Shown: one piece after another, positions 7,062 to 14,317 of the stretch
Position numbering within the stretch: the first letter of the stretch is position 1
Layout of the letters: every line of letters begins with the position of its first letter
DNA from: JBFKMV01 sp041629655
GTDB taxonomy: Bacteria; Acidobacteriota; Polarisedimenticolia; Polarisedimenticolales; Polarisedimenticolaceae
Assembly (NCBI GenBank): GCA_041629655.1
Contig: JBFKMV010000077.1
Span: forward strand, 1-20,826
DNA: 20,826 nt
Reading direction: 5' to 3'
The notes under the pieces: model-generated
The model's database searches: none
The model's input: only the letters and a program-made list of their open reading frames with translations
What the model was told of the DNA's origin: nothing
Translations under genes and position numbers: made by a program

Positions 7062-8837
7062 ATGAGCCGCAAGGTCGTCCACGACGGCGAGGCCTCGCTC
7101 CAGATCCGCTTCGCCTTCGACCGTCGGCTGGTGGACCTGGTCAAGACGCTGCCCAACCGCCGCTGGCAGGCCTCCGAGCGCTTCTGGTGGACGCCCGACG
7201 ACGACGTGGTCGCGGTGGTGGACCTGTTGGAGCCGCACGGATTCGACTTCGACGAGGCGACCTGCGAGCTGTACCGGTCGCTGGGCGGCGCGCTGCCGCT
7301 GGAGCCGTCGAACGGCGCGCCGGCGGGCGCGCCGGCGGCGCCGCAGTCCGGCATGCGCGGGCTGTTCGACGAGCCGGCCGCGCGGCAGGCGAACCCCGGC
7401 GACTTCTCGGTGTCCCGGCTCAACGAGCGCGTCCGCGAGGCGCTGGCCGAGGCCTTCCCCGCCCCGATCTGGCTGGTCGGCGAGATCTCCGGCTTCAACA
7501 AATCGAGGCACAAGCGCGTCGTCTCGTTCCAGCTCGACGAGCGCGACGAGAGCGGCCGCTCGGTGTCCGAGGTCGGGGCGGTGCTGTTCCCCGACACGCG
7601 GCTCGAGATCGAGGCCGCGCTGGCCGCGGCGGGCAACCCGTTCCGGCTGGAGGACGAGATCACGGTGCGCGCGCGGGCGCGCGTCGACCTCTACGTGGCC
7701 TGGGGCTCGTACCGCGTGGTGATCGAGGAGCTGGACGTCCACTACACGCTCGGCGAGGCGGCGCGGCGGCGCGAGGAGATCGTGCGGCGGCTGACCGCGG
7801 CCGGGCTGACCGAGCGCAACACCGCGCTGCCCTTCCCGCCGCTGCCGCTGCGGGTCGGGCTGGTGACCAGCCTCGACTCCGACGCCTACAACGACGTGCT
7901 GCGCACGCTCCAGGAATCCGGCTACGCGTTCCGGGTCACCGCGCACGGCGCGCGCGTGCAGGGCCGCTCGACCGAGCCGTCGGTGCTCAACGCGCTGGAC
8001 TGGTTCCGCGAGCGCGCCGCCGACTTCGACGTGCTGTTGATCTGCCGCGGCGGCGGCTCGCGCACCGACCTGGCGTGGCTCGACACCGAGCCGCTGGGGC
8101 GGGCCGTGGCGACCTTCCCGCTGCCGGTGGTGGTCGGGATCGGCCACGAACAGGACCGATCGGTGCTGGACGCCGTCGGCCGCCGCTGCAAGACGCCGAC
8201 GGCGGCTGCGCGCCTGCTGGTCGACACGGTCCGCGATTCGCTGTTCCGGCTGGAATCCACGACGCGGGCGATCCTGGGTCTCGCGGAGCGCCGGATCGCC
8301 GACGCGCGGCAGGCCGGCAGCGACGCCGCCGCACGGCTGGTCCGGGCCGCGATGCACCGGATCGAGCGCGAGCGCGGAGAGCTCAGGCACCACCGGCTGC
8401 GGGTGGTGCGCGGGGCGACGCTGCGACTGGCCTCCGCGGGCCGCGAGCTGCGCCGTCGCGCCGCCGCGGTGCCCCGCGCAGCCGGCGGGCGGATCGTGCG
8501 CGCGCGGGCGGTGCTCGACGCCGGCTCGCGGCAGCTGCTCCAGGGCGCACGCCGCGACCTGGAGGCCGCGCGCCGGAGAATCGACGAGCTGCGGGCCGCG
8601 CTGGGGCCGGCCGGCCGGCGCCGGCTGGCGCGCGAGCAGGAGCGCAGCGAGGCGCGGGGCCGGCGGCTGGCGCTGGCCGATCCGCGCCGCGTCGTCGAGC
8701 GGGGTTACGCGATCCTGCGCGGCACGACCGGCGGCGTGTTGACCGATCCCCGCGACGCCCCGCGCGGCGCGGCGGTGACCGCCGAGCTGAGGGGCGGGAA
8801 ACTGAAGCTGGTCTCCGAGGGAAAGGACGCCGAATGA
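7062..8837 (+). CDS. xseA: Exodeoxyribonuclease VII large subunit with extra N-terminal HARP-like domain
   Basis: Exonuclease VII degrades single-stranded DNA from both ends and works with XseB in the cytoplasm. From about residue 113 on the protein is XseA: an OB-fold region (FSVSRLNERVREAL and WLVGEISGF, about 115-225), then the catalytic core with LRVGLVTS, RGGGSRTDL (329-337), GIGHEQDRS (359-367) and KTPTAAA (377-383), and a long arginine-rich helical region (about 390-560). At 591 aa it is well above the usual 400-460. The excess is residues 1-65, which resemble a HARP-type domain (FAFDRRLVDLVKTLP, RRWQASERFWWTP, LLEPHGF), plus an Ala/Pro linker (about 80-110). ATG 7062 has GGAG 7 bases upstream and no later start would keep the extension. 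The stop overlaps xseB by ATGA. Confidence 0.94.
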   Translation: MSRKVVHDGEASLQIRFAFDRRLVDLVKTLPNRRWQASERFWWTPDDDVVAVVDLLEPHGFDFDEATCELYRSLGGALPLEPSNGAPAGAPAAPQSGMRGLFDEPAARQANPGDFSVSRLNERVREALAEAFPAPIWLVGEISGFNKSRHKRVVSFQLDERDESGRSVSEVGAVLFPDTRLEIEAALAAAGNPFRLEDEITVRARARVDLYVAWGSYRVVIEELDVHYTLGEAARRREEIVRRLTAAGLTERNTALPFPPLPLRVGLVTSLDSDAYNDVLRTLQESGYAFRVTAHGARVQGRSTEPSVLNALDWFRERAADFDVLLICRGGGSRTDLAWLDTEPLGRAVATFPLPVVVGIGHEQDRSVLDAVGRRCKTPTAAARLLVDTVRDSLFRLESTTRAILGLAERRIADARQAGSDAAARLVRAAMHRIERERGELRHHRLRVVRGATLRLASAGRELRRRAAAVPRAAGGRIVRARAVLDAGSRQLLQGARRDLEAARRRIDELRAALGPAGRRRLAREQERSEARGRRLALADPRRVVERGYAILRGTTGGVLTDPRDAPRGAAVTAELRGGKLKLVSEGKDAE

Positions 8838-9124
8838 GCAAGAGCAAGGGCAAGACGGCGAAGGATTTGCGCTACGGCGAGGCCGCGGCGCGACTGGAGC
8901 AGATCCTGGGGCAGATCGAGGAGGGCGAGGTCGACATCGACGAGCTGTCGGGGCTGGTCGAGGAGGCCGCGAGGCTGGTCACGCTGTGCCGCGAGAAGAT
9001 CCAGGCCGCCGAGGTACAGGTCAAGACGATCACCGAGCAGCTCGAGCGCGCCGAGCCGGAGGAAACCGAAGGTGCCACGGAAGCCGCCGCGGAGTCCCCG
9101 CCGCTGCTCGACCCCCGCGACTAG
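8834..9124 (+). CDS. xseB: Exodeoxyribonuclease VII small subunit
   Basis: XseB is the small helical subunit, several copies of which wrap the helical stalk of XseA. The 96-aa protein has the family core: RYGEAAARLEQILGQIEEGEVDIDEL (a helix followed by the D-x-D/E-L turn) and VTLCREKIQAAEVQVKTI for the second helix. The acidic tail of about 25 residues is variable in the family. Its ATG overlaps the xseA stop (ATGA at 8834-8837), which indicates translational coupling and stoichiometric production. GAAAGGA lies just upstream as a ribosome-binding site. Confidence 0.95.
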   Translation: MSKSKGKTAKDLRYGEAAARLEQILGQIEEGEVDIDELSGLVEEAARLVTLCREKIQAAEVQVKTITEQLERAEPEETEGATEAAAESPPLLDPRD

Positions 9125-9133
9125 GCGGCGCGC

Positions 9134-10216
9134 GTGAAGGCCGGGGCCCGGGAACTGTTCGCGGGGCGCCTGATCATGGCGCCGATGTCGCGCGGCACCG
9201 ACCTGCCGTTCCGCCGGCTGGCCGCGGAGTGGGGCGCCGTGGTGTGCGTCGGCGAGATGGCCTACGCGCACAAGATCGTCAAGCGCGCGCGGAGCGAGCT
9301 GGCGCTGATCCGCCGCCACCCCGACGAGCCCGTCTTCGGCGCCCAGCTCGCGGGCAAGCATCCCGAGGTGATGGCCGAGGCGGCGCGCATCGCCGCGGAC
9401 CAGGGCGCGGCTTTCATCGACGTCAACCTGGGCTGCCCGATCGACGAGGCCACCCGACGCGGGTTCGGCGCCGCGCTGCTCCAGCGCGCATCGCGCGTGG
9501 CGGCGATCGTCGCGGCGATGAAGGCCGCGGTGGACGTGCCGGTGACGGTCAAGCTGCGACTGGGCTGGTCGTCGGAGAAGCCGACCTTCCTCAAGATCGC
9601 CCGTGCCGCGTGCGACGCGGGCGTCGACGCGATCGCGCTTCACGCGCGGAGCCGCGCCCAGCGCTACCGCCGGCCCGCCGACTGGGAGCGGATCCGGGAG
9701 CTGGTGGAATCGGTCGAGGTGCCGGTGATCGGCAACGGCGACATCATGACCTGGCGCGACGCCCGCGGACGGCTCGACGGCTTCGGTTGCGACGCGGTGA
9801 TGGTCGGCCGCTGGGCGCTGGCCAAGCCGTGGATCTTCCGCGAGTTCGCCGAGGCGCGCGACTTCGAGCGGACGCCCGAGCAGCGGCTCGAGGTGCTGCG
9901 GCGGTACGTCGAGCTGTGCCGGGAGACGCTCGGCGACGACGAGCTGGGCGCGAAGCGCACCCGGCGCTTTTTGATCTTCCACCAGGACTTCTTCTGCCGC
10001 TACCGGCGCGGGGCCGCACGGGACGCCGTCAACTCCGACGACCCGCGCGACTGGGGCGAGACCCCGGACACGGAGCTCGAGGCCTGGCTGTGCCGGAACG
10101 ACCTGGCGGCCGGCGAGGCGCTGTGCCGCTGGCTGGTGGACGGCGGCCCGCCCGAGCCGCCGCCCCCGCTGGAGCCCGGCGCCCCGCGCGCCGTCAAGCT
10201 GGCGGCCCTGGGCTGA
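9134..10216 (+). CDS. tRNA-dihydrouridine synthase, Dus3-like
   Basis: Dus enzymes use FMN and NADPH to reduce uridines in tRNA. The 360-aa protein has the flavin TIM barrel: LIMAPMSRGTDLPFRRL at the start, FGAQLAGKHPE, the active-site cysteine in NLGCPIDEATRRG (Cys101), the catalytic lysine in VTVKLRLGW (Lys140), then IALHARSR and GNGDIMTW. The GCPID and GFGAALLQR wording is closer to the eukaryotic-type Dus3 branch than to E. coli DusA/B/C, so no letter is assigned. The C-terminal helical part (about 245-360) is longer than usual and ends in a proline-rich tail. The GTG start lies 9 bases after the xseB stop with GGCGG upstream, so it is the third gene of the operon. Confidence 0.9.
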   Translation: MKAGARELFAGRLIMAPMSRGTDLPFRRLAAEWGAVVCVGEMAYAHKIVKRARSELALIRRHPDEPVFGAQLAGKHPEVMAEAARIAADQGAAFIDVNLGCPIDEATRRGFGAALLQRASRVAAIVAAMKAAVDVPVTVKLRLGWSSEKPTFLKIARAACDAGVDAIALHARSRAQRYRRPADWERIRELVESVEVPVIGNGDIMTWRDARGRLDGFGCDAVMVGRWALAKPWIFREFAEARDFERTPEQRLEVLRRYVELCRETLGDDELGAKRTRRFLIFHQDFFCRYRRGAARDAVNSDDPRDWGETPDTELEAWLCRNDLAAGEALCRWLVDGGPPEPPPPLEPGAPRAVKLAALG

Positions 10217-10246
10217 CCGGGAGGTGAGCCCGGGCGCCCGGCGCGC

Positions 10247-10252
10247 TAAGAT
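10247..10252 (+). promoter_or_regulatory. -10 element of the lipoprotein gene
   Basis: TAAGAT sits 19 bases before the chosen GTG start at 10272. Transcription would begin near 10259, just upstream of the GGAGG ribosome-binding site at 10262-10266. The -35 is poor (GTGAGC at about 10224). Confidence 0.4.
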
Positions 10253-10271
10253 GGCTGGTCTGGAGGTGACC

Positions 10272-10982
10272 GTGCTCAACCGACTGCCCGTTTCGATCGT
10301 CCTGCTGTCGCTGCTCCTGCTCGCCGCCGCCTGCGGCGGTAACCAGCCGGCGGAGCCGCAGCCCGCCGCCCCGTCCGGTAACGCGTCCGACGGCGCGGCC
10401 AGCCCGCGCCCCGCGGCGACGCTGCCGCTCCCGGGCGAGGAGTCGGGTGCGCTCCCCGAGGGGCATCCGCCGATCGGCGAGGGCAGCTCGATCCCGACGC
10501 CGCCGGCGCCGTCGCGTGCCACGGCGCTCCACTGGGACACGCCCGCGTCGTGGGTCGAGGAGCAGCCGGCCTCCAGCATGCGCATCGCGCAGTACCGCGT
10601 CCCGGGACCGGGCGGCGACGCCGAGTGCATCGTGTATTACTTCGGGCCCGGTCAGGGCGGCAGCCCGCACGACAACGCGGTGCGCTGGGCCGGCCAGTTC
10701 GAGCAGCCCGACGGCGGCTCCTCGGTCGAGCGGATGGACTTCCGCGAGCTCGAGGGCGCGCCGATGCCGGTGATGATCGTCGAGGTCACCGGCACCTATG
10801 ACGGCGGCATGACGATGACCGCCGCGCCGGCGGAGAAGAAGCCGGACTACATGCTGCTCGGCGGCATCGCCCAGGGCCCCGATGCGCCGTGGTTCTGGAA
10901 GCTGACCGGTCCGCGCAAGACCGTCGAGGCGCAGCGCAAGCCGTTCGAGCAGATGCTGCGCGGCCTGCACGCGGCCCACTGA
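10272..10982 (+). CDS. Predicted lipoprotein of unknown function (236 aa)
   Basis: I do not recognise a named family. The protein begins with a lipoprotein signal: a short basic n-region, a leucine-rich core and AAAC, so Cys21 would be lipidated. A proline/alanine-rich linker (about 25-90) follows. The C-terminal domain of about 145 residues begins with LHWDTPASWVEE and continues with AQYRVPGPGGDAECIVYYFGPG, PVMIVEVTGTYDGG and WFWKLTGP, ending in a short helix (FEQMLRGLHA). This looks like an envelope-anchored beta domain. GTG 10272 was chosen because GGAGG lies 5 bases upstream. An ATG at 10251 and a GTG at 10266 are in frame, but the first overlaps the -10 element. It follows dus by 55 bp. 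Confidence 0.8.
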   Translation: MLNRLPVSIVLLSLLLLAAACGGNQPAEPQPAAPSGNASDGAASPRPAATLPLPGEESGALPEGHPPIGEGSSIPTPPAPSRATALHWDTPASWVEEQPASSMRIAQYRVPGPGGDAECIVYYFGPGQGGSPHDNAVRWAGQFEQPDGGSSVERMDFRELEGAPMPVMIVEVTGTYDGGMTMTAAPAEKKPDYMLLGGIAQGPDAPWFWKLTGPRKTVEAQRKPFEQMLRGLHAAH

Positions 10983-11052
10983 CGCCCGGGTTCCGGTTCC
11001 CCTGCCACAACGGGACGCCCGAGCGTTTCGGAACGGAAGCTCCCCCGAACGC

Positions 11053-11098
11053 TTGATCGGCGGCGCGACGCGGGCCTAAGTTCGTCGCGGTTCCGATC
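11053..11098 (+). promoter_or_regulatory. Kinase-gene promoter inside an inverted repeat
   Basis: TTGATC (11053-11058) and TAAGTT (11077-11082) are 18 bp apart, a fair sigma-70 pair upstream of the kinase start at 11123. The sequences 11055-11070 and 11083-11098 are an imperfect inverted repeat (13 of 16 positions, GATCGG and CGCGACG at the ends) whose 12-bp centre holds the -10. A dimeric regulator could bind there. Confidence 0.42.
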
Positions 11099-11122
11099 GA
11101 CGTCCGTCCGGGGGGGAGGTAC

Positions 11123-12550
11123 TTGGGCGCTGCGCGCACGGGCTCGCTGCAGGACGATCGCTTCCTGGTGCTCGAGGCCGTGGGGCGCGGGGGGATGGGC
11201 GCGGTGTACCGCGCCTTCGACCGCGTGGACGAGCGCATGGTCGCGCTCAAGGTCCTCGACGACGACGAGCGTCCGGGCCCCGCGCACCCGCTCTCCGCGG
11301 AGTACGAGCACTGGGCGCGCCTGCGCCACCCCAACGTGGTGCGCGCCTACGCGCTGCGCCGCGCGCGCAACGGGCCGTTCGGCGAGGGCAAGCCGTACCT
11401 GGTCGTCGAGTACTTCGCGGGGGTTCCCGTGCACCGCGCCCTCCGTCCCGGACGCTGCGACGCGGCGACGCTGGAGGAGCTGGCGCGCCGCGTGCTGCAC
11501 GGCCTGCGCCACGTCCACGAGGCCGGGCTGGTGCACCGCGACCTCAAGGCGGGCAACGTGCTGGTCGGCCCGTCACGCGCGGGCCCGGGCCGCGTCAAGC
11601 TCACCGACTTCGGGCTCGCCGAGCCGGCGGGGACCCGCTGCGAGCCCGGCCGCCTGACCGGCTCGCTGCCCTACGTCGCGCCGGAGACGATGCTCGGCGG
11701 GCGGCTCGACGGCCGCTCGGACCTGTACGGTCTGGGCATGCTGCTGTTCTTCCTGGCCACCGGCCGCATGGCCGCGCCGAGCCGCGACCCGGAGCGGATC
11801 GTGCGCTGGCACCTCGAGGGATCCACCCCGGATCCACGCGAGCTGCGCCCGGATCTGTCCCTGCGGCTGGTGCGCTTCATCCGCCGCCTGACCGCGCGCG
11901 ACCTGGACGAGCGGCCGGCCGGCGCCGACGACGCGCTGCTGCTGCTGGGCGGCGTCCCCCCGCCCCCCGTCGCCCGCCGGCGCGACGTCGACCGTGGGGA
12001 GATCGCCCGGCTGCGGCTGGCGCTGGATGCGGTCCGGCTCGGCGCGCGGCGCGCCCTGGACCTCCCGTTGGACCGCCCGACGCGCGACGCGGTGGTGCAG
12101 CAGGCGCGGCGGCTGGCCCACGTGCACGGGCTCGACCACCAATGGCTCGGCCCGGCGCGGGGACGGGGCGCGGGCAGCCTGGAGCGGCTGGTGGCCTCGC
12201 GCCTCTGCGAGCACGGCGAGCGGGCGCCACGGCTGATCGCCCGCCACCGGCTCGACCGCTTCCTGCCCTTCGCGCTGCTGGACGGCACGGCGATCCGCGA
12301 TCGGGCACGCGAACAACTCGCCGACGAGGTGCGTCACGGAGCGGTCCGCGCCGCGGCGGCCGAGCGTCTGGCAGTGTTCCTGCTCGACAGCTCCGACGAT
12401 CATCCGCTGGTGCTGCAAGTCGCGCGTTGTGCCGCCGCCGATCCGCTCGTCCGCGACATGCTGGCCCGGTTGCGCCGGGTCATCGAGGCCTCGCCGGCGC
12501 CGCGACCGCACCGCGGCGGGCTGCTGTTGCTCCTCGATCCGGGGCGCTAG
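11123..12550 (+). CDS. Hanks-type serine/threonine protein kinase with unknown C-terminal region
   Basis: The kinase domain fills about residues 13-275 and appears active. It has the glycine loop GRGGMGAVY (21-29), ATP-binding Lys43 in VALKVL, HRDLKAGNVL with catalytic Asp140 and Asn145, Asp162-Phe-Gly164, and YVAPE (184-188). The usual proline of HRDLKPxN is an alanine here. Residues about 285-475 are rich in Arg, Leu and Ala, predicted helical, with no motif I recognise. There is no membrane segment, so this is a cytoplasmic kinase, unlike the many PknB-like receptors with PASTA or TPR domains. The start is a TTG at 11123 behind a GGGGGGAGG ribosome-binding site. No substrate or phosphatase gene is adjacent. 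Confidence 0.92.
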   Translation: MGAARTGSLQDDRFLVLEAVGRGGMGAVYRAFDRVDERMVALKVLDDDERPGPAHPLSAEYEHWARLRHPNVVRAYALRRARNGPFGEGKPYLVVEYFAGVPVHRALRPGRCDAATLEELARRVLHGLRHVHEAGLVHRDLKAGNVLVGPSRAGPGRVKLTDFGLAEPAGTRCEPGRLTGSLPYVAPETMLGGRLDGRSDLYGLGMLLFFLATGRMAAPSRDPERIVRWHLEGSTPDPRELRPDLSLRLVRFIRRLTARDLDERPAGADDALLLLGGVPPPPVARRRDVDRGEIARLRLALDAVRLGARRALDLPLDRPTRDAVVQQARRLAHVHGLDHQWLGPARGRGAGSLERLVASRLCEHGERAPRLIARHRLDRFLPFALLDGTAIRDRAREQLADEVRHGAVRAAAAERLAVFLLDSSDDHPLVLQVARCAAADPLVRDMLARLRRVIEASPAPRPHRGGLLLLLDPGR

Positions 12551-12581
12551 CGTGGGCGGCCCCCCACGCACCGAACTCGGG

Positions 12582-12587
12582 TATCAT
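12582..12587 (+). promoter_or_regulatory. Possible -10 element of the glycosyltransferase gene
   Basis: TATCAT matches the -10 consensus in five of six positions and lies 32 bases after the kinase stop. It would start a transcript near 12594, about 63 nt before the chosen start of the next gene. No clear -35 was found. Confidence 0.35.
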
Positions 12588-12656
12588 GCGGCCGCGCCAC
12601 CGGCGCTCCCCTGTGCGTCCGGGCTCCGGTCCGGAGGCCGCGAAAGCCCGCTCGAC

Positions 12657-13901
12657 GTGCCCGACCGAACAGCCGAAACGTGGAGACGCCGGACCGGCGA
12701 CGTGCTGGTCGCGGGACTGTGGGTCGCCCTGGTGGCCGGTTGCCTGTTCCTGCACGAGAACCACGCCGCGTGGGGCTTGGATCGCGACATCGATCAGTAC
12801 CTCTACAGCGTGCGCGACTTCCAGCGCACCGGCGAGATGTACGCGCGGGCGCCCACGGGCTACATCTACCCGCCGCTGATGTTCCAGGTGCTCTGGCCGT
12901 TGTTCGGCTTCACGAGCCACCACACCTCGGCCGTGAGCTGGTTCGCGCTCAACCTGGCGATGCTCGTCGCCGCGACCGCACTGGTGGCCCGCCAGGCGAG
13001 CGCGCCGTGGATGCGCCGGGTGGTGTGGGGCCTGCCGATGCTGTTTCTGCCCGTGCCGTCGAGCCTGGTGTCCGGACAGGCAACGATCGCGCTGTATCTG
13101 CTGACCGTGGGCGGCTGGGTCGCCTACCGTCGCGACCGGCGCGCGCTGGCCGGAGCGCTGCTCGCGGCCGCCGCATGGATCAAGTTCTACCCCGGTCTGT
13201 TCGGCGCCTACTTCCTGTGGAAGCGCGACCGGCGCGCGGTCGCGGGCTTCGTGGCCGGTGCCATCGCGCTCCTGGTGGTGCAGTTCATCGGCTTCGGCCC
13301 GCGCTTGCTGGTGCGCTACTTCACGTCGGTGCTGCCGCCCCTGCTGTCGACGGGCCAACCGGAGTACGCGCACTCCAACCTCTCGGTGCTGGGCTTCTCC
13401 CAGCAGTTCTTCACGCAGGTCCCCAACGTGGGGACGCTGGTCGACAGTCCGGGCTTCGCTCAGGTCGTCAGGATCGGGTTGACCCTTGCGCTGCTCGCCG
13501 GCACGGCGCTGGTGACCCGGCGGCGCCATGGCGTCCCGGACCGGCATCGCATCGATCTCGAGTTCAGCCTGGTGCTGCTCACCGCGCTCGCGATCGGGTC
13601 GACGCTGTGGATCCCGAGCATGGTCTCGGTGCTGCTGGCCGTAGCCGTGCTGCTCGACCGGCCGCCCGCGGGAATCGGGCCCGGCGCGATGTCGAGACTC
13701 GTACCGGTGGCGGTCGCAATCGCGCTGATCGAGCTGATGGTCGTGCAGCTGCGTATTCCGATCGACGATCCCGAGGTCCGATTCTCGCCGTTCCTGCTCT
13801 CCGGGGGGTTCTTCGCGATGATGCTGCTGTGGTGGAGCACGGCGAGGCAGTTGGCGGTCTCGTCGCGCTACGCGCCGCTGCGGAACCTCAAGTCCAGGTA
13901 G
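12657..13901 (+). CDS. Polytopic GT-C glycosyltransferase, GT87 (DUF2029) type
   Basis: GT87 enzymes are membrane glycosyltransferases that use polyprenyl-phosphate sugars, such as the mannosyltransferases of envelope glycolipid synthesis. The protein has about 414 aa and roughly ten hydrophobic segments. The first extracytoplasmic loop has the family layout: acidic LDRDIDQYLYSVRDF (41-55) and then TGYIYPPLMFQVLWPLF. Later come VSGQATIALYLL and AAAWIKFYPGLF, both typical of the family. GTG 12657 was chosen because the first membrane segment follows about 15 residues later and no start lies between it and the -10 at 12582. There is no good ribosome-binding site, so the start is uncertain. The 3' end overlaps the convergent TonB-domain lipoprotein gene by 34 bp. 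Confidence 0.82.
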   Translation: MPDRTAETWRRRTGDVLVAGLWVALVAGCLFLHENHAAWGLDRDIDQYLYSVRDFQRTGEMYARAPTGYIYPPLMFQVLWPLFGFTSHHTSAVSWFALNLAMLVAATALVARQASAPWMRRVVWGLPMLFLPVPSSLVSGQATIALYLLTVGGWVAYRRDRRALAGALLAAAAWIKFYPGLFGAYFLWKRDRRAVAGFVAGAIALLVVQFIGFGPRLLVRYFTSVLPPLLSTGQPEYAHSNLSVLGFSQQFFTQVPNVGTLVDSPGFAQVVRIGLTLALLAGTALVTRRRHGVPDRHRIDLEFSLVLLTALAIGSTLWIPSMVSVLLAVAVLLDRPPAGIGPGAMSRLVPVAVAIALIELMVVQLRIPIDDPEVRFSPFLLSGGFFAMMLLWWSTARQLAVSSRYAPLRNLKSR

Positions 13902-14317
13902 CCCCGCACGGGCGCGCCGTCCCGGCTCGCGGGCGAGTAGCGCCACAGCCAGACCTGCCGCGCCACCTCCTCGGCGTACCGTCGGGCGACGTCGGAACCG
14001 GCCGGAGTGGCCTCGGTGACCTTCACACCCATCGGGCTGCCGTCCGCCGCGATCAGGACGCGCACCACCGCCTCGACCGGCTCCGCGACGTCGCGCAGGG
14101 CCCGTTCCAGATCGTCGGGAAGCTCCGGCGTGGCGCCGGCCAACAGCTCCGGCGGGTCCCAGCGGTCGCCCGTCGAAGCACCGACCAGGCCCTCGATGGC
14201 GTCGACCGGACCGAGGTCGACCTCCCGCGACGGTGACGTGCCGCCGCCCTGGATGCAGGCCGTCGAGAGCACGGCCGCGGCCAGCAGGATCGGAAGGCTC
14301 GCGCGATTCTTGCTCAT
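13868..14317 (-). CDS. Predicted lipoprotein with TonB C-terminal-like domain (tandem copy of its upstream neighbour's C-terminus)
   Basis: The 149-aa protein has a lipoprotein-like signal with Cys21 (LSTAC; the leucine is one position off the usual lipobox). The mature part is a TonB-C-like domain: VEAVVRVLIAADGSPMGVKV, then ARRYAEEVARQVWLWRYSPA and GYLDLRFR. In TonB proteins this fold contacts outer-membrane receptors, and free copies occur in many exported proteins. No TonB membrane anchor or proline spacer is present, so a true energy transducer is unlikely. The whole mature sequence aligns end to end with residues about 318-435 of the methyltransferase fusion encoded just upstream (LGPV-x-x-I-x-GLVGA, then PELP, LARRYAE and YLDLRFR). 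Its ATG overlaps that gene's stop (ATGA, 14317-14314), so the two are translationally coupled. Confidence 0.85.
   Translation of the reverse strand: MSKNRASLPILLAAAVLSTACIQGGGTSPSREVDLGPVDAIEGLVGASTGDRWDPPELLAGATPELPDDLERALRDVAEPVEAVVRVLIAADGSPMGVKVTEATPAGSDVARRYAEEVARQVWLWRYSPASRDGAPVRGYLDLRFRSGA

Noticed and set aside
6903..8393. Minus-strand frame of 496 aa across xseA
   Set aside because: It is antisense to intact xseA motifs. The composition (Arg, Gln, His) is typical of a shadow frame.
11022..11054. Possible terminator after the 10272 lipoprotein gene (AGCGTTTCGG with CCGAACGCTT)
   Set aside because: The pairing is imperfect and no T-run follows.
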